Part shown: positions 33,217 to 41,809 of the stretch, one piece after another
Layout of the letters: each line of letters starts with the position of its first letter
Position numbering within the stretch: position 1 is the stretch's first letter
NCBI GenBank assembly: GCA_024742275.1
Contig: JANSYS010000014.1
Location: 1-64,000, forward strand
DNA from: Alphaproteobacteria bacterium
GTDB taxonomy: Bacteria > Pseudomonadota > Alphaproteobacteria > Thalassobaculales > Thalassobaculaceae
Direction: 5' to 3'
Length of the DNA: 64,000 nt
Notes under the pieces: model-generated
What the model saw: only the letters and a program-made list of their open reading frames with translations
Databases searched by the model: none
Told to the model about the DNA's origin: nothing
Made by a program: the position numbers and the translations under genes

Positions 33217-34518
33217 TCAGCACTTCGCGCCGGGCATCCCGCTCTCGATCCACTCGACGCTGGTCTTGTCGGCCGGCGGCATAACGCACTCGGCCGGATA
33301 GACCTTCACGTCGGTAACGCTCAGCACGCCGGCATCGGCATCCCATTTCACCAGGCCGTACATGTGCTCGGTCACAGCCTGGTGACCGCCGCCGAGCGCC
33401 ATTTTCACCGGCGCCGCGAAGCTGTCGAACTCGAGCCCTTTGAACGAGTCGATGACCTGCTGCTGGCTCGGGAAGCTTCCCGCTGCTTCTCCGGCTTTGT
33501 CATAGGCGATCTTGGTGGCGAGGATCGCCTGCGCGTACTGGTAGGCCGCGCCCGAGGGATAGCCGCCATAGGTGTCGTTGTAGGTTTCGACAAACCACTT
33601 GTTCAGCGGCGTGTCCCGATCCCTGACCAGAATACCGTAAGGGCCCCGGCTGCCGATGGCGACGCCATCGGGCAGGCGCTTGCCGAGCCGGTAAGCGCTC
33701 ACGCCGCCGACGGTCAGCACGACCTTCTTCTGATGGAAGAACCCGCGCGGCGTTGCCTGGAGGATGAACGCTTCGAGATCGCCGCCCCAAAGCGAGGAAT
33801 GCACCAACTCGGCGCCTTCCAGCGACAGGGCCGAAATCTCCGAACCGTACTGGCCGGCGAAGATCTTCGGAAACTGCGGCTTATCCGAAACCTTCGCGGC
33901 AGGCATGATATCGGTCATGGTCAGCGAGAAGTCTCTCCAACTGTCCTGACCCCAAGCGTAGTTCTGATTGATGCCAGTGTAGGACGTCACGTCCGGCATC
34001 ATCTCCTTGACGTAGTGCGCGGCCGCCACGTTGTCAGCCGTTGCATGGCTCATGGTGCGGAAGACGTACTCGCGCGGCGCCTCCTCAAAAATCCTGGGCG
34101 TCCCGCAAACCGCCATAACCGTGAGCGTCTGCAGCTCTTCGGCGACCGGAGCGATCGCAGCACAGGACCCCGAAGAGACGTACCCGACAACCGCATCAAC
34201 CTCGCGCTTCTGAACGAGGTTGCGGTACTCCGAAACCTGCTTCGTATTGCCCCCGGACTCGTCGATGTACTCGGCCTCTACCGTCGCGCCGGCGAAACCT
34301 TTGGTGTTGTATGGCGCGGGGAGCGTTCCTTTGTTGATCGCATCGATGAGCATTTCGGCTCCGTTGCGGCCCGGCACCCCGTACGGACCCGCCGCGGGAC
34401 CGGACAGGAACGCCACGATGCCCAGCGACACGGTGTCCTTGGCCACCGCCGGCGCCGAAAACGCGAACGCGGCCGCCATGCCGACCCCTAGAACGCCGGC
34501 AATATGAACTGGCTTCAT
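33217..34518 (-). CDS. ABC transporter periplasmic substrate-binding protein, LivK/HAAT type
   Basis: An N-terminal signal peptide (MKPVHIAGVLGVGMAAAFAF, cleavage likely after AVA) exports it to the periplasm. The mature part has the peripla_BP_6 fold: VSLGIVAFLSGPAAGPYGVPG, then VVGYVSSGSCAAIAPVAEEL near residue 105. It should deliver its ligand to the LivHMGF complex encoded downstream. The ligand is not predictable; the adjoining catabolic genes suggest a carboxylate or amino acid. It is the first gene of the block and divergent from the aldehyde dehydrogenase. Confidence 0.88.
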   Translation of the reverse strand: MKPVHIAGVLGVGMAAAFAFSAPAVAKDTVSLGIVAFLSGPAAGPYGVPGRNGAEMLIDAINKGTLPAPYNTKGFAGATVEAEYIDESGGNTKQVSEYRNLVQKREVDAVVGYVSSGSCAAIAPVAEELQTLTVMAVCGTPRIFEEAPREYVFRTMSHATADNVAAAHYVKEMMPDVTSYTGINQNYAWGQDSWRDFSLTMTDIMPAAKVSDKPQFPKIFAGQYGSEISALSLEGAELVHSSLWGGDLEAFILQATPRGFFHQKKVVLTVGGVSAYRLGKRLPDGVAIGSRGPYGILVRDRDTPLNKWFVETYNDTYGGYPSGAAYQYAQAILATKIAYDKAGEAAGSFPSQQQVIDSFKGLEFDSFAAPVKMALGGGHQAVTEHMYGLVKWDADAGVLSVTDVKVYPAECVMPPADKTSVEWIESGMPGAKC

Positions 34519-34734
34519 ACGATCTTTCCTCTCTCAAACGGTAAAGCCCAACGCGCACGCGCGACATTTGATGCGGGATTGCGGTTCCCGACGTTTGGCT
34601 CCGCGCAATCGCGGTTCATGCAAGGGTAAGCATGCCCACCGCCGCGATGCAACGAAGAGGACCGCTTGCATGGCTTCGGCGGGGGCGGTACCTCAGTCAT
34701 CAAAACGCTTACAACCCCCGAAGGGAGAAAGCCA

Positions 34735-36168
34735 ATGGGCGTGCAGCAGAACTACATCGGCGGCAAGTGGACTGACGGTGTCGCCGCCAAGGACAACGTC
34801 AACCCGTCCGACCTGAACGATATCATCGGCAGTTACGCCCAAGCGGATGCGCACGGCGTCACCGCGGCCGTCGATGCGGCAAAGGCGGCCGCCTACGGCT
34901 GGAACCGGTCGACGCCGCAGCAGCGTTACGACGTGCTGGAATTCGTTGGCAACGAGATCATGGCCCGCCGCGAGGAACTCGGCCGGCTGTTGTCCCGCGA
35001 GGAGGGGAAGACCCTGCCGGAAGGCATCGGCGAGGCAACCCGCGCCGCCCAAATCTTCAAGTTTTTCGCCGGCGAAGCGCTACGGATCCAGGGAGAGAAG
35101 CTGGCGAGCGTGCGTCCGGGCGTGGAAGTTGAGATTACGCGGGAGCCCGTCGGCATCGTCGGCATCATCACGCCATGGAACTTCCCGATCGCGATCCCGG
35201 CATGGAAGATCGCCCCCGCCCTCGCCTATGGGAACTGCGTCGTCTTCAAGCCGGCTGATCTGGTTCCAGGCTGCGCCTGGGCTCTCGCAGAGATCCTGTC
35301 GCGGTCCGGCCTTCCCGAGGGCGTATTCAACCTGGTCATGGGCCGGGGTTCGGTGGTCGGCGAAGCCATCCTCAACGCCGACGCACTCGGTGCGATCAGC
35401 TTCACCGGTTCGGCCGATACCGGCAAGCACGTCGCGGCGACCTGTGCCGGGCGCCTCGCAAAAGTCCAGTTGGAGATGGGCGGCAAGAACCCGTTCGTAG
35501 TGCTGGATGACGCCGATTTGAACGTGGCGGTGAACTGCGCGGTCAACAGCGCCTTCTTTTCAACCGGGCAGCGCTGCACAGCGTCCTCGCGGCTGATCGT
35601 GACCGAGGGCATCCACGATCAGTTCGTCAAGGCGATGTCCGACCGGATCGACACCCTGAAGGTCGACGACGCACTCGCCGAAGGTACCGAGATCGGTCCG
35701 GTGGTCGACGAGAGCCAGCTCAAGCAGGACATGGATTACATCGAGATCGGCCGACAGGAGGGCGCCAAGCTCGTCGGCGGCGACCGCCTGAAGCTCGCGA
35801 AGGATGGGTACTACATGAAGCCTGCCCTGTTCACCGAGACCACAAACGACATGCGGATCAACCGCGAGGAGATCTTCGGTCCCGTGGCATCGGTCATCCG
35901 TGTGAAGGACTACGACGAGGCGCTGGCCGTGGCGAACGATACAAGCTTCGGCCTCTCGTCCGGCATCGCCACCACATCGCTGAAATACGCCAGCGACTAT
36001 AAGCGGAATGCCGAGGCCGGGATGGTCATGGTGAACCTGCCGACGGCCGGCGTCGACTATCATGTGCCGTTTGGAGGGCGGAAGGGCTCAAGCTACGGCC
36101 CCCGTGAGCAGGGTCGCTACGCCGCGGAATTCTATACGACGGTCAAGACGGCTTACACCCAACCGTAA
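34735..36168 (+). CDS. Aldehyde dehydrogenase family protein
   Basis: The NAD(P)-dependent enzyme has 477 residues: Asn in TPWNFPIAIPAWK near residue 145, the NAD-binding FTGSADTGK near residue 222, the general base Glu in QLEMGGKNP near residue 246 and the nucleophilic Cys in FFSTGQRCTASS near residue 280. The end (HVPFGGRKGSSYGPREQG) recalls 2-oxoglutarate-semialdehyde dehydrogenases. ATG 34735 follows GGGAGAAA; in-frame ATG 34666 has no good site. It is divergent from the LIV transporter operon, with a 216-base gap, and likely oxidises the aldehyde made by the ThDP enzyme (inference). Confidence 0.9.
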   Translation: MGVQQNYIGGKWTDGVAAKDNVNPSDLNDIIGSYAQADAHGVTAAVDAAKAAAYGWNRSTPQQRYDVLEFVGNEIMARREELGRLLSREEGKTLPEGIGEATRAAQIFKFFAGEALRIQGEKLASVRPGVEVEITREPVGIVGIITPWNFPIAIPAWKIAPALAYGNCVVFKPADLVPGCAWALAEILSRSGLPEGVFNLVMGRGSVVGEAILNADALGAISFTGSADTGKHVAATCAGRLAKVQLEMGGKNPFVVLDDADLNVAVNCAVNSAFFSTGQRCTASSRLIVTEGIHDQFVKAMSDRIDTLKVDDALAEGTEIGPVVDESQLKQDMDYIEIGRQEGAKLVGGDRLKLAKDGYYMKPALFTETTNDMRINREEIFGPVASVIRVKDYDEALAVANDTSFGLSSGIATTSLKYASDYKRNAEAGMVMVNLPTAGVDYHVPFGGRKGSSYGPREQGRYAAEFYTTVKTAYTQP

Positions 36169-36181
36169 GCTGGAGCCAAAG

Positions 36182-36220
36182 CCGACCATATTGGATCACT
36201 GCATGACTCGATATGGTCGG
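36182..36220. repeat. 10-bp inverted repeat between convergent genes
   Basis: CCGACCATAT (36182-36191) and ATATGGTCGG (36211-36220) form a perfect 10-bp stem with a 19-base loop, 14 bases after the aldehyde dehydrogenase stop. No T run follows. It may mark transcript ends of the convergent genes. Confidence 0.4.
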
Positions 36221-36263
36221 TGAAATTGTCTGTAGAGCAACGAGCTAGAGCATAGTCACGCAC

Positions 36264-36294
36264 GCTGACGCGATCACCAGGTGACCGCGTCAGC
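36264..36294. repeat. Near-perfect 15-bp hairpin
   Basis: GCTGACGCG (36264-36272) pairs with CGCGTCAGC (36286-36294), and the loop itself holds TCACC and GGTGA. The result is a long stem with a single A-C mismatch. It lies in the gap between the aldehyde dehydrogenase and pentapeptide genes. It could be a bidirectional terminator or a dispersed palindromic element; there is no T run. Confidence 0.45.
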
Positions 36295-36341
36295 ACACGG
36301 GCTGCGCTAATCGCCACCCCAGAAAGTGGGTGCGGTCGGCG

Positions 36342-37652
36342 TCAATTGGCGTCGGCCGCAACCGTGGTCGCATCCGGGTCCGACAAGGCGCCCCCTGCCG
36401 CGGGCATCCGCGCTTTGTCGAGATTCGCATTCTCGAAACTCGTACCGTCGATGTTGCATCCGGTCAGGTGCGCATGGGCAAGATCGCACTCGTCGAAATT
36501 CGCGCCGGCTAGGCTCGCAGAGCTGAAATCCACTCTCTGGAAATTCGCCCCCGTGGCCAGGGATCCACTGAGATCCGCCGGCCAAACGCCCTTCTCCTCG
36601 CCGGACCGCGGATCCATCAACCGCATCGGCGTTAGAACGGCCGCTTGGAAGTTCGCCTGGCTGAGGATCGCGTTCTTGAAATTCGCGCCGCGCAGGTCGC
36701 TGCGCTGGATCTGCGCGCCCTCGAGGCTGGCGGTCGCGAATTTGGTGAAGCGGAAGGAGCAGCGCCGCAGATCCGCCCCGGCCAGATTCGCGCCGGTAAA
36801 GTCGGCAGCCGAGAGGTCGGCGCCGGAGAAGTTCACGCCCTGAAGGTCCCGGCCGGAGAAATCCGCGGGCTCGCCCTTGCGGCCACCGGAACTGATCCAC
36901 GCAAAATGACGAACCAGCAGGTCGCAGATTTCGGGGTCGAGCGCGTCCATGTCGCTCGCGATCACGCAACCGGACAGGTCCGCGCCGGACATATCGGCGC
37001 CATCCAGGTGGCAGGAGCGCAGATCGGCACCGCTGAGGTCCGTATTCGAGAGGCGGGCGTCGGAAAAATTCACATCCTGCAGATTGGCGCCGCGCAGACT
37101 GGAGTTTTCGAACGTGGCCCCCGAGAGCTCTGCACCCTTGAGGTTGGCCGCGTCCATGGCGCAGCCGTCGAAATGAGCCCCGCGCGCGGTCACACCCATC
37201 ATGTTCGCGCGGCCGAGATTGGTGCGCACGGCGCGTGCGTTGTCGAGATCGGCGCCGCCGAGATTGGTGACCGTCTCCTGCCCCGCTTGCGCCCCGACCT
37301 TGGTCGACCGGAAATCGGCGTCGGTGAGGTCCGCGGACGCGAGCTTGGACTGCTCCAAGTCGGCACCGCGGAAATCGGTCTTGATGAGTTTCGCGCCGGT
37401 CAAATCGGCGGCCCCAAGCTGACTTCCCGCCAGGGACGCCTCGGACAGGTTGGCCCCGACGAACTGAGCGCCCCGAAAATCCGCGTTGGTCATCAGCGCC
37501 CGGCGCAGGTCGACACCGTTGAGCAGCGCACCCTTATGCTGCTGGCCGCGCAGGTCCGCGCGTTTGCCCTCCGCGAAATTGTTCAGGAAATTGACATGCT
37601 TCCTGATGGTGTCGGCCAGCTTCCAGTCGACATTGCTTGGGTCAAAAGCCAA
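36342..37652 (-). CDS. Two-module pentapeptide-repeat protein
   Basis: The 436-residue product consists mainly of A(D/N)LXX pentapeptides, which fold as a right-handed quadrilateral beta helix. There are two modules: each begins with a short helix and a Gly-rich turn (KHVNFLNNFAEGKRADL near residue 20; VRHFAWISSGGRKGEPADF near residue 250) and continues as repeats. Several repeats are interrupted, for example near residues 130 and 345. No transmembrane helix, toxin or kinase domain is present. Some family members mimic DNA or shield gyrase, but most are of unknown function. Confidence 0.88.
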   Translation of the reverse strand: MAFDPSNVDWKLADTIRKHVNFLNNFAEGKRADLRGQQHKGALLNGVDLRRALMTNADFRGAQFVGANLSEASLAGSQLGAADLTGAKLIKTDFRGADLEQSKLASADLTDADFRSTKVGAQAGQETVTNLGGADLDNARAVRTNLGRANMMGVTARGAHFDGCAMDAANLKGAELSGATFENSSLRGANLQDVNFSDARLSNTDLSGADLRSCHLDGADMSGADLSGCVIASDMDALDPEICDLLVRHFAWISSGGRKGEPADFSGRDLQGVNFSGADLSAADFTGANLAGADLRRCSFRFTKFATASLEGAQIQRSDLRGANFKNAILSQANFQAAVLTPMRLMDPRSGEEKGVWPADLSGSLATGANFQRVDFSSASLAGANFDECDLAHAHLTGCNIDGTSFENANLDKARMPAAGGALSDPDATTVAADAN

Positions 37653-37749
37653 GCGCGCCCTCCTTCTGACAAGCGCGACTTGTACACGCCGCGCCGCCGA
37701 TGAATTCGACTCTATTCTACATTACTTGAATGGAACGGCTCATCTTTTT

Positions 37750-38508
37750 TCAATCAACTTCGAAGTACCGAGCTCCATCGGTAACGGTCTCGAACACCAT
37801 CTGGAACCGATCGACAGCATATCTGGCGTTCGTAAGCTGTATAGGCACGCCCTCAGGATCGATGTTGATCGCTTCGACAAACAGGATCGGCCGATTGCGA
37901 GGCTGGTCCAGGGTCTCCGACTCGATCACTTCCGGCATGCGCGCCGTAACCTTGGTGACCGCGCGGGTGTAGTTTGGAATACCATGATGCTCCATCACTT
38001 TCGTGATGGAGTGGGTGGCATCATAGACTGCGGCGAAATCGGAAAAACGTTTCGCCGGGAACCAGTTCGTTCCGTAAGATATTGGTCGACCGTCCACCTG
38101 CCCGACCGTTTCCACCTGTAGAACCGCCGTTCCAGCGGACAGCCGCAGAAGCCCGGCAATGTCCTTCGATGCCCGCATGCGTTTGAGCGATAGCAGCCGA
38201 CCGCTCGGCGCACGGTTCGCACGACGGACATTTTCTGTGAAGCGAGTTCGCTGACCGACGAGATACTCCAGGACATTCTCCCGCACGAAAGCACCGCGCC
38301 CCTGCTCCACCCGGACCAGCCCGCGATCGACCAGGGCAGAAACCGCCCTGCGCAGGGTGTGTCTGTTCACACCGAACCGCGCGGACAGCTCCGCTTCGGT
38401 CGGCAGGCGTTGTCCTTCCGCCCAATGACGGGTTCGGATCTCCTCCGCCAACGTCTCCTCGATCTGCCGCCAAACGGCCAGCCCGGACTCCCGATCGATT
38501 GCCGCCAC
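37750..38508 (-). CDS. phnF: PhnF, GntR-family regulator of phosphonate genes
   Basis: The N-terminal winged helix-turn-helix (LPTEAELSARFGVNRHTLRR, residues ~35-54) and C-terminal UTRA ligand domain (residues ~95-250, with SYGTNWFPAKRFSDF) identify the HutC subfamily of GntR regulators. It is divergent from phnG and probably represses the phn operon until a phosphonate or intermediate appears (inference). The start codon is GTG at 38508. The palindrome TGTCTAGACA before phnG is a likely binding site. 252 aa. Confidence 0.9.
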   Translation of the reverse strand: MAAIDRESGLAVWRQIEETLAEEIRTRHWAEGQRLPTEAELSARFGVNRHTLRRAVSALVDRGLVRVEQGRGAFVRENVLEYLVGQRTRFTENVRRANRAPSGRLLSLKRMRASKDIAGLLRLSAGTAVLQVETVGQVDGRPISYGTNWFPAKRFSDFAAVYDATHSITKVMEHHGIPNYTRAVTKVTARMPEVIESETLDQPRNRPILFVEAINIDPEGVPIQLTNARYAVDRFQMVFETVTDGARYFEVD

Positions 38509-38518
38509 GCGCTTGTTC

Positions 38519-38536
38519 CCGTCACAAAATGTTCAC
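38519..38536. promoter_or_regulatory. Pho box between phnF and phnG
   Basis: CCGTCACAAAATGTTCAC has two 7-base direct repeats with a 4-base A-rich spacer. This is the architecture of a PhoB binding site (consensus CTGTCAT repeats at an 11-base period). It lies between the divergent phnF and phnG genes and suggests control by phosphate starvation. Confidence 0.6.
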
Positions 38537-38593
38537 CACGAGCAGCTTTACAGCCCTACGAAACTTGATCATATTGCCCTCAAGAAGTCTGGA

Positions 38594-38603
38594 TGTCTAG
38601 ACA
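38594..38603. promoter_or_regulatory. Candidate PhnF operator
   Basis: TGTCTAGACA is a perfect 10-bp palindrome containing GTCTAGAC, which fits the GT-N-TA-N-AC pattern of HutC/UTRA-type GntR operators. It lies 16 bases before the chosen phnG start and close to phnF, the expected position for autoregulated repression. Confidence 0.6.
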
Positions 38604-38619
38604 AATTAGGTATTCGTCG

Positions 38620-39102
38620 ATGACCTCGAAACTCCCCTCCGCCTGCTCCCCGGAACAAAGCGCCGAGCGCCGAGCGCGCCAACGTTGGATGTCGACGCTC
38701 GCGAAGGCGAAGGCCGGTGACCTGGAAGCTCTGTGGAACAACCTCCCGTCGAAGCCCGCATGGACGGTAATTCGGTCCCCGGAAGTGGGCATGGTAATGG
38801 CCCGCGGTCGCGCGGGAGGAACCGGTGCACGCTTCAACCTCGGCGAGGTGACCGTGACCCGTTGCGCCGTCCAGCTCGACTATGGCGCGGTCGGTTTCGG
38901 CTACGTGATGGGCCGGGACAAACGGCACGCCGAACTGGCCGCGGTCATTGACGCCATCATGCAAACACCGTCGCGGCGCGAGACGCTGGAGCGGGCGGTC
39001 ATTGCGCCGCTCAGTTTGCGACAAGAAGCGGCGACGCGGGAGCGCGGTCAGAAGGCCGCATCCACAAAGGTCGATTTCTTCACCCTGGTTCGGGAGAGCT
39101 GA
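38620..39102 (+). CDS. phnG: Phosphonate C-P lyase core subunit PhnG
   Basis: PhnG is part of the PhnGHIJ complex and with PhnI and PhnL attacks Mg-ATP to give the ribose triphosphonate. The family core RQRWMSTLAKAKAGDLEALW and MVMARGRAGGTGARFNLGEV is clear, with GFGYVMGRDKRHAELAA near residue 95. ATG 38620 is used, because the ATG at 38593 lies in the palindromic operator. Product 160 aa. It opens the phnGHIJKLM run. Confidence 0.93.
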   Translation: MTSKLPSACSPEQSAERRARQRWMSTLAKAKAGDLEALWNNLPSKPAWTVIRSPEVGMVMARGRAGGTGARFNLGEVTVTRCAVQLDYGAVGFGYVMGRDKRHAELAAVIDAIMQTPSRRETLERAVIAPLSLRQEAATRERGQKAASTKVDFFTLVRES

Positions 39103-39104
39103 CC

Positions 39105-39707
39105 ATGGCCGCCATGACCGATATCAAGCCCGGCTTCCACGATCCGGTGCTCGACTCGCAGGCGGTTTTTCGGGCCGTTCTCGACGCCATGGCCCGGCCA
39201 GGCCGACTGCACCGCGTCTCGCACCTGAAGGATGTCCCCGCTCCGCTCGCCCCGGCAACGGCGGCGGTCTGCCTTGCGCTGGTGGATCAGGATACGCCCC
39301 TGTGGCTGGCACCGGACATGCGGTCCCAGGGCGCCGAGACCTTCCTGCGCTTCCATTGCGGCTGCCCTCTGGTCGATGACCGTTCGACGGCGGCCTTCGC
39401 CATCGTTTCCGGCGGAAAGCTGCCCGGGCTCGACGGCTTCGCGATTGGCGACGATGCCTATCCCGAGACGTCGACGACAGTGATCGTCCAGACCGAGGGC
39501 CTCGCCACCGGTGAAGGTCTTGTTCTGCGCGGTCCCGGAATCGAAGCGACCCACCGCCTCGCCGTCTTGGGCCTGCGGAGCGGTGTTTGGCGCGAATGGG
39601 CCGATAACGGACCGCTGTTTCCATGCGGTGTCGATCTGATCCTCGTCGACGATCAGACACTGGCCGCGCTGCCGCGAACGACGACCGTTACCGAACAGGA
39701 GGCCTGA
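39105..39707 (+). CDS. phnH: C-P lyase core subunit PhnH
   Basis: PhnH is a subunit of the C-P lyase core complex, with a fold related to PLP transferases but without known catalysis. The start motif HDPVLDSQAVFRAVLDAMAR and the FLRFHCGCPLVDD segment near residue 82 are typical. It begins 2 bases after phnG stops and is 200 residues long; a second ATG at 39114 is possible. Confidence 0.93.
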   Translation: MAAMTDIKPGFHDPVLDSQAVFRAVLDAMARPGRLHRVSHLKDVPAPLAPATAAVCLALVDQDTPLWLAPDMRSQGAETFLRFHCGCPLVDDRSTAAFAIVSGGKLPGLDGFAIGDDAYPETSTTVIVQTEGLATGEGLVLRGPGIEATHRLAVLGLRSGVWREWADNGPLFPCGVDLILVDDQTLAALPRTTTVTEQEA

Positions 39708-39710
39708 CCC

Positions 39711-40826
39711 ATGTATGTCGCCGTAAAGGGTGGCGAGAAGGCCATCGAGAATTCCAAGAAACTTCTGGCCGAGGATCGGCGGGGCGATCCGAGAGTGCCG
39801 GAACTCACCCTCGACCAGATCCGCGAGCAGTTGAGTCTCGCCGTCGATCGGGTCATGACGGAGGGATCGCTTTACGATCCAGAACTTGCGGCGCTGGCGG
39901 TGAAGCAGGCGCGCGGCGACCTGCAGGAGGCGATCTTCCTGCTGCGGGCCTATCGCACCACTCTGCCCCGCTTCGGCGACAGCGAGCCCATCGACACCGC
40001 CGAGATGTCCGTGCGCCGCCGGATCTCCGCTACCTACAAGGATCTGCCGGGTGGTCAGGTTCTGGGACCAAGCTTCGACTACACGCATCGTCTGCTCGAT
40101 TTCGCGCTTGCGGCCGGGGACAACCGGCCAGCGGCGGAGATCGCGGACGCCCCGGTGGAGGGCGACATGCCCCGGGTCACCGAGATTCTCAACTACGAGG
40201 GCCTGATCGAGACCGAACAACCGGATGACGACGGCGGACCGGTGTTTGATCTGACCCGCAGCTCCCCCCGGTATCCGGCCGACCGTGCCGCCCGCCTGCA
40301 GAACTTGGCCCGCGGCGACGAAGGGTTTCTCTTGGCGCTCGGCTACTCGACGCAGAGGGGCTACGGCAACAATCATCCGTTCGCCGGAGAAATCCGGATG
40401 GGCGAGGTCGCGGTAGAGTTTGCGCCGGAGGAACTCGGTTTTCCGATTGAGATCGGCGAGATCACCGTCACCGAATGCCAGATGATCAACCAGTTCCAGG
40501 GTTCCGCCTCCCAACCACCGCAATTCACGCAGGGCTACGGCCTCACCTTCGGCCACTGCGAACGAAAGGCGATGTCCATGGCGCTGGTCGATCGGGCGCT
40601 CCGGGCTCGGGAATTCGACGAGCCGATCGACGCCCCGGCCCAGGACGAGGAATTCGTCATGGCCCACTCCGACAACGTGGAAGCTTCGGGCTTCGTGCAG
40701 CACCTGAAACTGCCGCACTACGTCGACTTCCAAGCCGAATTGGTAACCGTCCGGGCGCTGCGGAAATCGTTCGAAGAGCGGATCCGGGACGGTTCAGAAG
40801 GCAGCGTCTCCGATGCGGCCGAATAA
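39711..40826 (+). CDS. phnI: C-P lyase core subunit PhnI
   Basis: PhnI is a nucleosidase-like subunit that, with PhnG and PhnL, replaces adenine by phosphonate on ATP. MYVAVKGGEKAIENSKKLL at the start and the conserved RRISATYKDLPGGQVLGPSFDYTH region near residue 103 identify it; the C-terminal part has the HVKLPHYVDFQAEL-like segment QHLKLPHYVDFQAEL. Size 371 aa. A strong AGGAGG ribosome site precedes it. Confidence 0.95.
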   Translation: MYVAVKGGEKAIENSKKLLAEDRRGDPRVPELTLDQIREQLSLAVDRVMTEGSLYDPELAALAVKQARGDLQEAIFLLRAYRTTLPRFGDSEPIDTAEMSVRRRISATYKDLPGGQVLGPSFDYTHRLLDFALAAGDNRPAAEIADAPVEGDMPRVTEILNYEGLIETEQPDDDGGPVFDLTRSSPRYPADRAARLQNLARGDEGFLLALGYSTQRGYGNNHPFAGEIRMGEVAVEFAPEELGFPIEIGEITVTECQMINQFQGSASQPPQFTQGYGLTFGHCERKAMSMALVDRALRAREFDEPIDAPAQDEEFVMAHSDNVEASGFVQHLKLPHYVDFQAELVTVRALRKSFEERIRDGSEGSVSDAAE

Positions 40827-40837
40827 GGACCAGACCC

Positions 40838-41809
40838 ATGGCTGATGTGATCGACCACCCGAGCCGCGCCGCCGCGACGCCCCCCGACACCCGCGCCGCG
40901 ACCGGCTACAATTTCGCCTATCTGGACGAACAGACCAAACGGATGATCCGCCGCGCCATCCTCAAAGGCGTTGCCATTCCCGGCTATCAGGTACCATTCG
41001 GTTCGCGTGAAATGCCGCTGCCCTACGGGTGGGGGACCGGCGGCATTCAGGTCACCGCCGCCGTCATCGGCCCGGACGACACCCTCAAGGTGATCGACCA
41101 GGGCGCCGACGACACCACGAACGCGGTCAATATCCGCAGTTTCTTCGCCAAGACGGCGGGCGTGGCGACGACCGAACGGACCACGGAGGCAAGCGTCATC
41201 CAGACCCGCCACCGGATTCCGGAGACGCCGCTGACGGAGGATCAGATCCTGGTCTATCAGGTGCCGATCCCCGAACCGCTGCGTTGGCTCGAGCCGCGGG
41301 AGGCGGAGACCCGGAAAATGCACGCGCTGGAGGAGTATGGCGCCATGCATGTGAGCCTCTACGAGGACATCGCCAGATACGGCCGGATCATCAAGTCTTA
41401 CAACTACCCGGTCAAAGTGAACGATCGGTACGTCATGGCACCGAGTCCGATCCCCAAGTTCGACAACCCGAAGATGGATCGGATGCCGGCCCTCCAACTG
41501 TTCGGTGCCGGACGCGAGAAGCGTATCTATGCTGTCCCGCCCTATACGAAGGTGAAGTCGCTCGACTTCGAGGACCACCCATTCACCGTCGAGAGCTGGG
41601 AACAGAGCTGCGCCCTTTGCGGTGCCGGCGACAGCTACCTTGACGAGGTGGTGACCGACGACAAGGGCGGCAAGATGTTCGTCTGCTCCGACAGCGACTA
41701 CTGCGAACAGCGTCGAGACGCGGGTCACCAGGGAGACGGCGGCGATTCCAACTACGCGACCCGCAACGAGATCCCCGAAAACGAGACGTCCTCCGGAGAC
41801 GACAGATGA
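40838..41809 (+). CDS. phnJ: C-P lyase PhnJ, radical-SAM subunit
   Basis: PhnJ cleaves the carbon-phosphorus bond with a SAM-derived radical from a 4Fe-4S cluster. The four family cysteines are present at about residues 258, 261, 283 and 289 in the spacing C-x2-C-x21-C-x5-C (SCALCGAG ... MFVCSDSDYC). The Gly32-type radical region lies in LKGVAIPGYQVPFGSREMPL near residue 46. ATG 40838 fits the family start and is 11 bases after phnI; longer in-frame sequence overlaps phnI. 323 aa. Confidence 0.96.
   Translation: MADVIDHPSRAAATPPDTRAATGYNFAYLDEQTKRMIRRAILKGVAIPGYQVPFGSREMPLPYGWGTGGIQVTAAVIGPDDTLKVIDQGADDTTNAVNIRSFFAKTAGVATTERTTEASVIQTRHRIPETPLTEDQILVYQVPIPEPLRWLEPREAETRKMHALEEYGAMHVSLYEDIARYGRIIKSYNYPVKVNDRYVMAPSPIPKFDNPKMDRMPALQLFGAGREKRIYAVPPYTKVKSLDFEDHPFTVESWEQSCALCGAGDSYLDEVVTDDKGGKMFVCSDSDYCEQRRDAGHQGDGGDSNYATRNEIPENETSSGDDR

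Noticed and set aside
38593-39102. phnG starting at the ATG at 38593
   Set aside because: This ATG lies in the TGTCTAGACA operator and lacks a ribosome site; the extra nine residues are not part of the known core.
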